Notes: generated by a model not told the origin, from the sequence alone. A stretch of DNA of 48,776 nucleotides from an uncultured Polycyclovorans sp. (GCA_936928855.1 CAKZHZ010000062.1:1-48776); one strand, 5' to 3'. Numbered from the stretch's first letter, positions 25,141 through 35,199 are shown. Translations and numbers: made by a program.

Positions 25141-25815
25141 CTAGCGCAGTGGTATCCCATCGGTTTCGGCACGGATATCGGCATCGAAGTCCGCACTACC
25201 GACCAGGGCCATGGCCGGATACAGGCGCGCAAAGTCGTCGCGCATCTCGGTGACGGGAATCTCGGCGAACTCCCCCCGGAAGCGCAGGTATTCCATGTGC
25301 GCCCGGCCATCGAGGTCGAAGGGGTGGTAGATCGAATCCGCGCGGCCGTCGAAGTCCAGCGGCTTCAGGCGGAAGCGCTCGGTGAGCTCGATGTTGAAGG
25401 CGGGGGTGGCCTTCACCCACTGTCCGTCGATCAGGATGGCGGTGTAGCCATGCCAGTAGAAGACGTCGGTCTTCAACGTTTCCCGCAGCCGTGCCGTGGA
25501 CAGGTGATTGCGCACGTCAGCAAAGCCCAGTCGCGCCGGAATGCCCTGGGCGCGACAGGCCGCCGCCAGCAGCGCCGCCTTGGTCACACACCAGCCGTGA
25601 CCCTTGGCCAGCACGGTGCTGGCCCGCAGGCCCGCCACGCTCAGGTCGATGGCGTAAGGGTCGTAGCGAAAACCGTCGCGCACCGCGTAGTACAACGCCA
25701 CGGCCTGCGCCCGCACCGCCCCCGTCCCGGCGCTGCGCCGGGCAAAGTCGACCACGGTCGGGTGGTCGGCATCGACCGTTTCGCCTGCAGCGAGAAAGGC
25801 GGTGAGGTCGCTCAT
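25141..25815 (-). CDS. Transglutaminase-like domain protein
   Basis: 224-aa cytoplasmic protein of the transglutaminase/cysteine protease superfamily. The candidate triad is Cys in GHGWCVTKAALLAAACRAQGIPARLGF, His in DVFYWHGYTAIL and an acidic residue in WVKATPAFNIELTERF or just after. The ATG (25815-25813) overlaps the nitroreductase stop (ATGA), so the two are coupled. No signal peptide. Relatives are annotated only as transglutaminase-like; the substrate is unknown. A frame extending to 26226 is a shadow of the nitroreductase gene. Confidence 0.87.
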   Translation of the reverse strand: MSDLTAFLAAGETVDADHPTVVDFARRSAGTGAVRAQAVALYYAVRDGFRYDPYAIDLSVAGLRASTVLAKGHGWCVTKAALLAAACRAQGIPARLGFADVRNHLSTARLRETLKTDVFYWHGYTAILIDGQWVKATPAFNIELTERFRLKPLDFDGRADSIYHPFDLDGRAHMEYLRFRGEFAEIPVTEMRDDFARLYPAMALVGSADFDADIRAETDGIPLR

Positions 25816-26762
25816 ACCTCGTGGATGAAACGGCGCCGATCGAATCGCATCTGCGGGTAGTACACGCCGTCCTCGGCGCGCTCGCCGGCACCGACGATCA
25901 TGATCACGGTGCCATCGGCCGGCAGCTTCAGCAGCTTGTTGACGCGGGCCTCGTCGAAGCCTTCCATCGGGCAGGTGTCGAAGCCGTGAGCACGGAATGC
26001 CAGCATCAGGTTCTCGGCGGCCAGCGCCGCACTTTTCACGGCCCACACTTTCATGTCCGCGTGGCTGAACGGCCCGCGCGGTGCCGGCCGGAAGCGCCCA
26101 TACACCGAGGCCACGCCCTTCTTCAGCAGGCCCAGACTGTTCAGCGGCCCCTGGGTATAGAGCACCGGTACCAGCTTTTCGTAGTAGTCCTTCCACACTT
26201 TCGGCGCGGTCTTCTCCCCGGGCCATTGCTGCACGTTCATGCGCGCGTGCTCGAGATAGGTGCCGGTCCGCGCGACCACCGCGATCAGTTCCTGGGCGGT
26301 GCGGGCCGCGTTCTGGCCCATGCAGGCGGTAACCATCTGCTTCCTGATGGCCGGACTCTTGATCACATAGAACGACCAGGGCTGCAGGTTGGAGGAGTTC
26401 GGCGCCAGCATCGCCATGTCCAGGCAGTCATCGAGCACGGCCTTGGGGATGGGGTTGTTGGTGAACTTGCGGACCGAGCGGCGGGTGATCACGGTCTGGC
26501 GGAAGGCCTCGACATCGATCTTCGGCGGCGTCGGCTCGCGGTAGCGGGTGGGCTTGTCGAAGAACACCACCGGTTCCGGCAGCTGGTCGGGCGTCATCGG
26601 CGACGCAGCTGGCGCGGCCTTGGGCTTCGGCTTCGACTTCGGTTTCGGCTTGGCAGCCCCTTTGCGGGCCTTGGCCGCCGGTTTGCGGGAGGCGGCGGCC
26701 GTCGGTGGCTTGCGGGCGGGGGCGGCTTTCTTCGCGGTCGGTTTGCGGGTCGCGGTCGGCAT
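25812..26762 (-). CDS. Nitroreductase family protein with Lys/Ala/Pro-rich N-terminal tail
   Basis: FMN-dependent nitroreductase-fold enzyme. The catalytic domain begins at about residue 65 (VEAFRQTVITRRSVRKFTNNPIP) with the FMN-binding RRSVR motif, LAPNSSNLQPWSFYVI, and the late GFDTCPMEGFD and IMIVGAGERAEDG parts. The first 55 or so residues (PTAKKAAPARKPP, KAAPA-like units, KPKPKSKPKPK) look like a histone H1/AlgP tail and would be disordered and strongly basic. ATG 26762 is chosen because the tail starts there; ATG 26804 would add 14 ordinary residues. It is the first gene of a two-gene unit with the transglutaminase-like protein. Confidence 0.85.
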   Translation of the reverse strand: MPTATRKPTAKKAAPARKPPTAAASRKPAAKARKGAAKPKPKSKPKPKAAPAASPMTPDQLPEPVVFFDKPTRYREPTPPKIDVEAFRQTVITRRSVRKFTNNPIPKAVLDDCLDMAMLAPNSSNLQPWSFYVIKSPAIRKQMVTACMGQNAARTAQELIAVVARTGTYLEHARMNVQQWPGEKTAPKVWKDYYEKLVPVLYTQGPLNSLGLLKKGVASVYGRFRPAPRGPFSHADMKVWAVKSAALAAENLMLAFRAHGFDTCPMEGFDEARVNKLLKLPADGTVIMIVGAGERAEDGVYYPQMRFDRRRFIHEV

Positions 26763-26824
26763 GGTCTTCGGGCAGGCAGGCGAGCTTGGGATTGTGCCAG
26801 TCATGGCCGGTCCCTGGGTCTGTC

Positions 26825-26830
26825 TACAAT
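26825..26830 (+). promoter_or_regulatory. Candidate -10 box TACAAT for the DoxX-like gene
   Basis: TGTCTACAATCGG lies 24 bases before ATG 26855 in the 92-base divergent gap with the nitroreductase gene. It is one base off the TATAAT consensus. No clear -35 box. Confidence 0.42.
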
Positions 26831-26854
26831 CGGGCTTTGCCGGGAGGCCCCCGC

Positions 26855-27235
26855 ATGTCGCGCGCCAAGACCGCTGGTCTCATCTTCGTCACGCTGTTCT
26901 TCGTCATCGGAGGGCTCGGGCACTTCGTGGTGACCGATTTTTTCGTGCACATCATGCCGCCCTACATTCCCTGGCCGCGGGAAATGGTGTGGCTGAGCGG
27001 CGTCATTGAGCTGGCCCTGGCCGCCGCGATCTGGGTGCGTCGCTGGCGCCCGCTGGCGGGGCTGCTGCTGATGGCACTGATCTGCGTGGTGTCGCTCGCC
27101 AATATCCACATGTGGCAGCACCCCGAGCGGTTCCCGGAAGTGCCGGAATGGGCGCTGACCTTGCGGCTGGTGCTGCAGGTGGGCCTGCTATGGCTGGTCT
27201 GGTGGTCAACGCGACCGCCGGTATCGCGGCGCTGA
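26855..27235 (+). CDS. DoxX-like small inner-membrane protein
   Basis: 126-aa protein with four predicted helices: AGLIFVTLFFVIGGLGHFVV, MVWLSGVIELALAAAIWV, LAGLLLMALICVVSLANIHMW and LRLVLQVGLLWLVWW. The motif GHFVVTDFFVHIMPPYIPWPREMVWLSGVIE is typical of the DoxX-like/COG4270 group of unknown function. Start ATG 26855 is set by GGGAGG 11-16 bases upstream and by the first helix. It lies 4 bases before the rsgA start, so the two are likely co-transcribed. Confidence 0.84.
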   Translation: MSRAKTAGLIFVTLFFVIGGLGHFVVTDFFVHIMPPYIPWPREMVWLSGVIELALAAAIWVRRWRPLAGLLLMALICVVSLANIHMWQHPERFPEVPEWALTLRLVLQVGLLWLVWWSTRPPVSRR

Positions 27236-27239
27236 GCAG

Positions 27240-28226
27240 GTGACTACGGCCGGTTTGTTGCCGCTGGGCTGGACCACAGCGCTGGCAGAGGCCGCCGAAG
27301 GCCGCGCCGGCCAGCCGGTCCGGGTGGTGGAACCGCAACGCAGCGGCTTCCGCGTCGACGACGGCGAGCAGGTGCATCTGGCACAGCTGCATCCCACCCT
27401 GCTGCGTCAGCTGCGCGACGAAGGGGAGTCGTTGGTGGTAGGTGACTGGGCGCTCTGGGACGCCGACGGCGGTTGGCTCACCGCCCTGCTGCCACGCCGC
27501 TCCCTGCTCAGCCGCCATCGCGATGACGGCCGTCTGCAGCGCCTCGCCGCCCATATCGACCGGGTGGTGATGGTGATGGGGCTCGACGGTGATTTCAGTG
27601 AGGATGGTCTGCTGCCCTACCGGCAGATGGCCGAAGCCGCAGGCGTGCCGGTGATGGCGGTGCTGACCAAGCCGGACCGTGCCCCCGACCTCCAGGCGCA
27701 GACCGCCGCCGTGGTGCGCAGCCTGGGACCCTCGGTGCCGGTGTTCTGTCTGGATCCCCGCCAGGCGCAGGCAGCCGAGGCCCTCGCGCCCTGGCTGCAA
27801 CCCGGCCAGACGCTGGCCCTGTTCGGGTCCTCCGGCGTCGGCAAGTCGTCCCTCACCAACACCCTGGTCGGTGGAGCGGTGCAACGCACCGGCGCCACCC
27901 AGGCGCAGGCCGACCTGGGGCGCCACACCACCACCGCCCGCTGCCTGCACCGCCTGCCCGGCGGGGCCTGCATCGTCGACACCCCGGGGTTGCGCGCCAC
28001 CCACCGCATGCCCGCATCGGCGCCGGAAGACCGCTACGACGACGTCACCACGCTGGCCGCCGATTGCCGCTTCAGCGACTGTCAGCACGAAGCCGAACCT
28101 GGCTGTGCCGTGCGCGAGCGGGTTGCGGCCGACCGGCTGGCCGCCTGGCGTGCGCGGATTCAGACTGCGGCCGACGGCCGGCTGCCGCGGCGGCGGCCCG
28201 GCCCGAAACGCTCGCGTTCGCGCTGA
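27240..28226 (+). CDS. rsgA: Ribosome small subunit-dependent GTPase A
   Basis: Circularly permuted GTPase that helps mature the 30S subunit. Domains run in order: an OB-fold region (GFRVDDGEQVHLAQLHP...GDWALWD), the G domain with G4 as LTKPD, G1 as GSSGVGKSSLTN and G3 as DTPG, then a zinc-binding C-terminus with Cys and His residues in CRFSDCQHEAEPGCAV. The length of 328 aa fits. The start is GTG at 27240, immediately downstream of the DoxX-like gene, with a weak GAG/AGG site; no upstream ATG exists in frame. Confidence 0.94.
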   Translation: MTTAGLLPLGWTTALAEAAEGRAGQPVRVVEPQRSGFRVDDGEQVHLAQLHPTLLRQLRDEGESLVVGDWALWDADGGWLTALLPRRSLLSRHRDDGRLQRLAAHIDRVVMVMGLDGDFSEDGLLPYRQMAEAAGVPVMAVLTKPDRAPDLQAQTAAVVRSLGPSVPVFCLDPRQAQAAEALAPWLQPGQTLALFGSSGVGKSSLTNTLVGGAVQRTGATQAQADLGRHTTTARCLHRLPGGACIVDTPGLRATHRMPASAPEDRYDDVTTLAADCRFSDCQHEAEPGCAVRERVAADRLAAWRARIQTAADGRLPRRRPGPKRSRSR

Positions 28227-28253
28227 CCGCACTGGTAGACTTTCACGGTTTCG

Positions 28254-28688
28254 TTGTCGTCGGTCGTGCCTGTGAACCGTCGTTTCCACTCCCCGCTGTG
28301 GTCTTGGATCAGCGTTTTCGCGTTGATCGCACAGCTGTGGATGCCGACAGCACATGCGCTGACCTGGGCCAAGCAGGCGGGTGATCCGCTGCTGTTCGCC
28401 TACTGCGGCACCGGCGCGCCCTCCCTGGCCCGCCAACTGCGCGACACCGCCCCCCCCGAACTGCTCGCCAAGCTCCGTGCGGATCAGGCCGACACTGCGG
28501 CCGCCATGGCCTGCGATCTTTGCGCGGCCGTCCATGGCGCACCGGCCCTGTCCGACAGTCATGCCGGCATCGCGCTGGCCCTCGTGCGGCCTGACACCGT
28601 GCCGGTGGCCCGGGTTGCCGAGGCGCCCACCGCCAACGCTCCGCGCCCCTTCGACGCCCGCGGCCCCCCTGTGACTGCCCTGAACTGA
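28254..28688 (+). CDS. DUF2946-like exported/membrane protein with CxxC motif
   Basis: About 140-aa protein starting with a signal or membrane helix (LWSWISVFALIAQLWMPTAHA). The CG near residue 51 (AYCGTG) and the CDLCAAVHG motif follow the DUF2946 family pattern, whose members often lie beside copper genes. Start is uncertain: TTG 28254, GTG 28266 and GTG 28272 are all in frame with no strong ribosome binding site. It directly precedes the Cys-motif beta-barrel and the MbnP/MbnH-like pair, so a periplasmic metal-handling role is inferred. Confidence 0.7.
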   Translation: MSSVVPVNRRFHSPLWSWISVFALIAQLWMPTAHALTWAKQAGDPLLFAYCGTGAPSLARQLRDTAPPELLAKLRADQADTAAAMACDLCAAVHGAPALSDSHAGIALALVRPDTVPVARVAEAPTANAPRPFDARGPPVTALN

Positions 28689-28754
28689 GTCCGCGCCCCG
28701 ATCCGGGGCCTCCGATCAGACCATGACGGCGCGCCTTGCCGTCCGGGAGTCATC

Positions 28755-29666
28755 ATGTTGAACCTGTTTCTGCGCCGCGCCACGGTCGCAGGCGCCTCCG
28801 CACTGGCGATCGGCTTCGCCAGCCCCGCTGCACTGGCCTGTTCCACCTGCAAGTGTGGCGACTACACCATCACCCTGTTCGGCACCGAGAAGGCCTACGG
28901 CGGCCGCCTCCGCGTCGGCCTGGACTATCTCTACCGCTCCGAAACCGCCGGTGCCGCCGGGCCCACCCGGCAGGACACCGAGGAGCAGCGCGCCACCCTG
29001 GGGTTGGCCTACAGCTTCTCGCCGGACCTGACGGTGGCGTTGCAGCTGCCCTTCGTCCGCAAGGAGGTCACCACCGCCAATCTGGCGCGCGAGGAGGCCG
29101 AGGGCATGGGCGATGTCGACCTGACCGCGCGCTGGACGCTCTACCGCAGCGGCGCCGTATCGGGGCGTCACCTGGCGGGCGTGCGCGGCGGCCTGCGGCT
29201 GCCCACCAGTGAAGAGGTGCGGGGCCCCAACGGCCAGAAGGTGAGCATCGATGCACAGCCCGATGCCGGCGCCACGGTGCCCAGCATCGGCGGCTGGTAC
29301 GGCTACTACCGCTTCCCCTGGTTTGCGTCCCTGTCCACGACCTACTTCCACTACGGCGAAGAGGGCAACCAGGACTTCCGCGGCGGCGATGTCTGGCTGG
29401 TGTCGGCACTGGGCCAGTACGGCCTCACCCAGACGCTGGCGCTGCAGTTCGGCGTGGACATGCGGCAATCGGAGAAGAACCGCTTCTCCGGCGTCGAGGA
29501 CCCCGACTCCGGCGGCTTCCTCGCCATGGGCTTCGTCGGCGCCGCGCTGCGGATCGGCGAGGACCTGCTGCTGCACGCGGGCGGCCAGGCCACCCTCGTC
29601 GAGAACCTCAATGGCGAGCAGGACGAAGATCCCGCGCTGCGCCTTGGCATGACCTACGATTTCTGA
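28755..29666 (+). CDS. Outer-membrane beta-barrel-like protein with N-terminal CxxCxC motif
   Basis: 303-aa exported protein. A signal peptide (ATVAGASALAIGFASPAALA) is followed at once by CSTCKCGDYTITLFG, a compact metal-binding-like motif at the mature N-terminus. The rest alternates polar and hydrophobic residues (GRLRVGLDYLYRSE, LGLAYSFSPDLTVALQLPFV, LALQFGVDMRQSE) and ends LRLGMTYDF with terminal Phe, as expected for a barrel in the outer membrane. GGGAG lies 7 bases before the ATG. It sits 9 bases before the MbnP-like gene, so a copper-linked transport or anchoring role is inferred. Confidence 0.78.
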   Translation: MLNLFLRRATVAGASALAIGFASPAALACSTCKCGDYTITLFGTEKAYGGRLRVGLDYLYRSETAGAAGPTRQDTEEQRATLGLAYSFSPDLTVALQLPFVRKEVTTANLAREEAEGMGDVDLTARWTLYRSGAVSGRHLAGVRGGLRLPTSEEVRGPNGQKVSIDAQPDAGATVPSIGGWYGYYRFPWFASLSTTYFHYGEEGNQDFRGGDVWLVSALGQYGLTQTLALQFGVDMRQSEKNRFSGVEDPDSGGFLAMGFVGAALRIGEDLLLHAGGQATLVENLNGEQDEDPALRLGMTYDF

Positions 29667-29675
29667 GACCTGATC

Positions 29676-31317
29676 ATGAACCCGATCCTGAACCGCGCCC
29701 TTGGCGCCTCCCTGCTGCTCAGCCTCGGCCTGATGGCCGGCTGCTCCTCCTCGGGCACCTCCGAGGAAGGCCTCACCGCCCAGATCACCGCGCTGCCCCT
29801 GGGCAAGGCACATCCCCATGAAGACGATGCGCATGCCCACGCCCTGGGTGAGGCCATCGCCAAGCACAGCGCCCCGACCTACCACCGCTTCCGCCGTGCC
29901 GACGGCATGAAGATCGACCTCCAGCTGGGCCTGCTCAACCTGGTGCCCGTGGCCCTGCAACCCTGCGAAACCACGGTGTCGCAGCGGCTGGGTGAATGGC
30001 TGGCGCCGTTCAGCCCGCTGGGCACCGCCATCGCCCACGCCGGCCATGCCGGGGAAGCCCCGGAGGGCGCGTTCGACGTGCTCGGCATCGACGGCACCGG
30101 CCTCGGCAGCCTGCCGGTCATGCCCGGCGCCTATTGCGGCGTGGTGCTGGAGTTGCGTCCGGTCGCGGTCGCCACCGCCAAGCACGGCGGCGAGCTCGAC
30201 ACCAGCCTCGACGGCTTCGCCGCCAGTGTCTCGCCCTGCTACTACGACACCACGGTGGGTCTGTCCGATGCCGACGCCGAGGCGGTGACCGAGCACAGCT
30301 GCCTCAACCCGCCGGCCAAGCTGGGCACCCAGGTCCGCAGTTTCACCGTGCCCTTCGCCGAGCCGGTGCTGCTGGACGCGCAGCACCGCACACTGGACCT
30401 GCGGCTGATGGTCCGCTACGAGGAATGGTTCGACGGCGTCGACCTGCCGACGCTGGCCAGCAGCAGTGCCGAACAGAACCGGGTGCTCGACAATATCGAA
30501 GGCTCGCTGCAGGCCCTGACCGGCGAGCAGACGCTGGTCAATCTCGCCTTTGATCTGCGGGTGGACGAGGCGGAGGTCGTGTGCGGCGCCACGTACGACG
30601 GCCTCGGCGTCGGGACCGTGCAGCAGGCGCGGCTGGAAGGCCTGCGCTTCTACGCCAGCGACTTCGAGCTGGAACCCGCCGATGGCGCCGCCCAGCCGGT
30701 GGCACTCGGCATGCCCGCCAACGGCACGGTGTTCCAGGACGACACGCACGGCGTGGCCCTGCTGGGCCAGGTCAACGGCTGCGACGCCGCCGAGCCGGTG
30801 GTCAAGCGCAGCCTCACCGGCACTGCGCCGGCCGGGGACTACGCCCGCATGTGTTTCACCCTCGGCGTGCCGTTCGCGCTCAATCACAGCGACGTGGCAA
30901 CCGCCCCCAGTCCGCTCAACAACAGTGCGATGTCCTGGGCCTGGCTGTCGGGCCGTATCGGCTTCCGACTGGATACCGTCGCCAACCCCGGCGGCACCCC
31001 GGCCAACTACTTCGTCCATCTGGGCAGCACCGGTTGCAGCAACGGTGGCGCCGGACACGGCACGCCGCCCACCGAGGCCTGCACGCAGCCGAACCGGCCG
31101 CGCATCTGCCTCGACTACGCCGACATCGCGGCAGGGCAGCCGGTGGTCGTGGATGTCGCCGACCTGCTCCGGGACGCTGATATCGGGGTCAACACGCCGT
31201 CGACCGCGCCGGGCTGCATGTCGGCATCGAACGATCCCGAGTGCACCGCCGTGCTGCCGCGGCTGGGCGTGGGTCACGGCGGCGTCGAAGGTCACCAGAG
31301 CGTGTTCCGGGTGGGCG

Positions 31318-31337
<20 letters not shown>
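29676..31337 (+). CDS. MbnP-like copper-binding lipoprotein with large N-terminal extension
   Basis: The C-terminal half (about residues 316-553) matches the MbnP/metallo-mystery-pair four-Cys family. Key segments are ARLEGLRFYASDFEL, GQVNGC, MCFTLGVPFALNHSDVATAPSPLN, the Trp-bearing MSWAWLSGRIGFRLD (Trp421, Trp423), FVHLGSTGC, then Cys at 469, 478, 514 and 523, ending HQSVFRVG. In characterised MbnP a Trp is oxidised by its partner MbnH to build a Cu(I) site. The first 300 residues are extra: lipobox MAGC (Cys23), a His-rich stretch HPHEDDAHAH, and an unrecognised domain with Cys at 97, 154, 188 and 209. Usual family members lack this part. Its 3' end overlaps mbnH by 20 bases. Confidence 0.85.
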
Positions 31338-32565
<1,228 letters not shown>

Positions 32566-32589
32566 GCGGCGCCACCGGAGACCGACCCG

Positions 32590-33249
32590 ATGACATCCCG
32601 CCACCCCGGCCTCATTGCCCTGCTCACCGCCGCCCTGCTGGCCGCCTGCTCGCCCGGCGCCAGCGAACCGCCCGCACCGACGGTGCCGGCCGCCGACACC
32701 GCACAGGACGAGCGCCCGGTCGAGGCCGGCGCCTGGCGCCTCGACAGCGCCAACTCTCGTCTCAGCTTCACGTCGATCAAGAACAACACGGTGACCGAGG
32801 TCCATCATTTCGACGAGCTGTCCGGCACGGTCGATGCCGACGGCAACGCCACCCTGCAGATCGTGCTCGACTCGGTCCGCACCGGCATCGACATCCGCGA
32901 CCAGCGCCTGCGCGAAATGCTGTTCGAGACCGGTCGGTTTGCGCTGGCCACCGCGCAGCTGTCGGTGGACCCCGCAGCGAGCCGTGCCCTGCCGCCCGGC
33001 GCGCACCTGCGGTTGCGCACCGACGTGGCCCTGGACCTGCACGGCCTCACCAACCGGCTGCCTGCCGAGCTGCGGATCACCCGGCTCGACGACCGCACCT
33101 GGCTGGTGACCAGCGAACAGCCACTGGTGGTGGATGCCACCCGCTTCGGCCTGATCAACGGCATCGATGCCCTGCGACAAGTGGCTGGGCTGCAGGCCAT
33201 CGGCAGCGGCATTCCGGTGACGCTGACGCTGCAGTTCACCGGCGGATAG
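32590..33249 (+). CDS. YceI-like lipoprotein
   Basis: 219-aa protein with lipobox LAAC (Cys20), a Pro/Ala linker, then a YceI-type lipocalin fold. It begins at AGAWRLDSANSRLSFTSIKN, with VHHFDELSGTVDADG, VRTGIDIRDQRLREMLFET and LTLQFTGG. The family binds isoprenoid-like or amide ligands in the periplasm. GGAG (32577-32580) precedes the ATG by 9 bases. It follows mbnH by 24 bases, suggesting co-transcription. Confidence 0.9.
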   Translation: MTSRHPGLIALLTAALLAACSPGASEPPAPTVPAADTAQDERPVEAGAWRLDSANSRLSFTSIKNNTVTEVHHFDELSGTVDADGNATLQIVLDSVRTGIDIRDQRLREMLFETGRFALATAQLSVDPAASRALPPGAHLRLRTDVALDLHGLTNRLPAELRITRLDDRTWLVTSEQPLVVDATRFGLINGIDALRQVAGLQAIGSGIPVTLTLQFTGG

Positions 33250-33267
33250 GGCCAACAGGCCCGCCCC

Positions 33268-33426
33268 ATGATCCCCCGCTCACCCGCCCGGAAGCGTGCC
33301 ATCGCCCGCCTGCTGTTCTGGGTCGGGTGGGTCAACATGCTCGCCGTCGCCCTGGTGATGGCTTCGGTGCTGGTCTGGGGCCGCGGCTGGCCGTCGGCGT
33401 TGTGGGCGTTCATCGGCAGCCGATAG
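33268..33426 (+). CDS. Small single-pass membrane protein (52 aa)
   Basis: Short frame: basic N-terminus MIPRSPARKRAIARL, one hydrophobic helix FWVGWVNMLAVALVMASVLVW, and a short Trp-rich end. The positive-inside pattern predicts N-in topology. It lies 18 bases after the YceI-like gene on the same strand and before the vWA hairpin. It resembles small membrane subunits in form only; I cannot name it. No clear ribosome binding site, so translation may be coupled. Confidence 0.5.
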   Translation: MIPRSPARKRAIARLLFWVGWVNMLAVALVMASVLVWGRGWPSALWAFIGSR

Positions 33427-33452
33427 GGCACAGGGCCTAACCCCATTGGCGT

Positions 33453-33494
33453 GGTAGCTCCGTTGTAGCAGGAGAACCCCAACGGAGCCGTACC
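33453..33494 (+). promoter_or_regulatory. Hairpin sequestering the ribosome binding site of the vWA gene
   Basis: GCTCCGTTG (33457-33465) pairs perfectly with CAACGGAGC (33480-33488). The stem extends by GGTA (33453-33456) with TACC (33491-33494) across a 2-base bulge, giving 13 pairs. The 3' arm contains GGAG (33484-33487), 7 bases before ATG 33495, the only well-spaced Shine-Dalgarno. A second GGAG lies in the loop (33471-33474) but is 20 bases from the start. The arrangement would block translation until opened. Confidence 0.55.
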
Positions 33495-35192
33495 ATGACC
33501 CCCCGACTGCCAATCGGCGCCAGCGCCGCCCTGCTGCTGCTCGCCGCCTGCGCCCAACCGGATCATCGGGCGCCAACACCCGAGCCCGCCGCCCCCGCGC
33601 CCGTGACGGTGCTCACGCCACGCGTCGACGCCGCACCACAGGCCGGCAAGCGGGCCCTGCTGCGCGCCGAGATGAGCAGCGCCGGGGATGCCTACGTGAC
33701 GCGCCCGATGCTGGCGCCGCCGGTGCCGCAGGACCGCGAGCGCTATGCCCGTTTCGAGGACGGCGGCGTGTTGCGGGCAGCGGAAACGCCGGTCTCCACC
33801 TTCAGCATTGATGTCGATACCGGCGCCTATGCCAACCTGCGCCGCTTCCTCCGCCAGGGCCGGCTACCGCCGCAGGACGCGGTGCGGGTGGAGGAGATGA
33901 TCAACTACTTCGACTACGGCTATGCACCGCCCGCGCAACGCGACACGCCCTTCAGCGTCCACACCGAGGTGGCGCCGACCCCCTGGAATGCAAAGACCCA
34001 CCTGCTGCGCATCGGCCTGCAGGGCTGGATGCCGACCGGTGATCTGCCGCCGGCCAACCTGGTGTTCCTGGTGGATGTGTCCGGCTCCATGCACAGCGCG
34101 GACAAACTGCCCCTGGTGGTGTCGTCGCTGAAACTGCTGGCGGGCCAGCTCGATGCCCGTGACCGCATCAGCATCGTCACCTATGCCGGCAACGCGGGCG
34201 TGGTGCTGGAACCCACCGCGGGTGACCAGCGCGCCACCATCAGCGCCGCGCTGGACCGCCTGCAGGCCGGCGGCGGCACCAATGGCGCCTCCGGTATTTC
34301 GCTGGCCTACGCCATGGCGCGCCAGGGCTTCGTGAAGGACGGCATCAACCGGGTGCTGATCGCCACCGATGGCGACTTCAACGTCGGCACCGTCAACTTC
34401 GAACAATTGATGGACCTGGTCGAACGTGAACGGGGCGACGGCATCGGCCTGTCCACCCTGGGCTTCGGCACCGGCAACTACAACGACCACCTGATGGAGC
34501 AGCTCGCCAACCGCGGCAATGGCAGCTACCACTACATCGACGATCTCGCCGAGGCGCGGCGCGCCCTGGTGGCGGCCCGTGCCGGCACCCTGCTGACCAT
34601 CGCCCAGGACGTGAAGATCCAGGTGGAGTTCAATCCCGCGGTGGTCGCCGAGTACCGCCTCATCGGCTACGAGAACCGCGCCCTGGCCCGCGAGGACTTT
34701 GCCAACGACCGGGTCGATGCCGGCGACATCGGTGCAGGGCACAACGTCACCGCGCTCTACGAGATTGCGCTGGTCGGATCGGGCGGTGAGCGCATCGCCC
34801 CCTTGCGCTACGGCACCCCTGCGGCCACCGGCAGCGCCCGCGAGCTGGCCCACCTGCGGCTGCGCTACAAACACCCCGGCGCCGCCGACAGCCGCCTGAT
34901 CGAAACCCCGATTTCGCGGCAACAGGTCAAGGCCCAGCTGTCACAGGCCAGCGCATCCTTCCGCTTTGCCGCCGCAGTGGCCGCCTTCGGCCAGCAATTG
35001 CGGGGCGGACGCTACACTGGCACCTTCGACACCGAGGCGCTGCTGGCGCTGGCGCGGGCCGCCCGTGGCCCCGATGCGGAAGGCTGGCGCGGCGAGTTCC
35101 TGCAGCTGGTGCAGCTGGCCGACAGCCTGGGACCGCTGGCGGTCTCGACCGACAACGACCGGGAGTGCGGTTCTGACGAGCGATGCGGATAG
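33495..35192 (+). CDS. von Willebrand factor A domain lipoprotein (YfbK-like)
   Basis: 565-aa protein with lipobox LLAAC (Cys19), so it is anchored in the periplasm. An N-terminal vWF_N region begins around FSIDVDTGAYANLRRFLRQG. The vWA domain has MIDAS motif DVSGSM at residues 194-199 and the conserved GGTNG loop; the C-terminal DUF3520-like part follows (about 370-560). The family resembles E. coli YfbK. It overlaps in operon sense with an ECF sigma gene 7 bases downstream and an anti-sigma-like gene, a conserved trio in related bacteria. Its translation start lies at the base of a strong hairpin. Confidence 0.92.
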   Translation: MTPRLPIGASAALLLLAACAQPDHRAPTPEPAAPAPVTVLTPRVDAAPQAGKRALLRAEMSSAGDAYVTRPMLAPPVPQDRERYARFEDGGVLRAAETPVSTFSIDVDTGAYANLRRFLRQGRLPPQDAVRVEEMINYFDYGYAPPAQRDTPFSVHTEVAPTPWNAKTHLLRIGLQGWMPTGDLPPANLVFLVDVSGSMHSADKLPLVVSSLKLLAGQLDARDRISIVTYAGNAGVVLEPTAGDQRATISAALDRLQAGGGTNGASGISLAYAMARQGFVKDGINRVLIATDGDFNVGTVNFEQLMDLVERERGDGIGLSTLGFGTGNYNDHLMEQLANRGNGSYHYIDDLAEARRALVAARAGTLLTIAQDVKIQVEFNPAVVAEYRLIGYENRALAREDFANDRVDAGDIGAGHNVTALYEIALVGSGGERIAPLRYGTPAATGSARELAHLRLRYKHPGAADSRLIETPISRQQVKAQLSQASASFRFAAAVAAFGQQLRGGRYTGTFDTEALLALARAARGPDAEGWRGEFLQLVQLADSLGPLAVSTDNDRECGSDERCG

Positions 35193-35199
35193 CGCCTTG

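Noticed and set aside
28695..28709. GCCCCG-ATC-CGGGGC hairpin before the barrel gene as a terminator
   Set aside because: Only 6 bp with a 3-base loop, no T-run, and lies in a likely operon.
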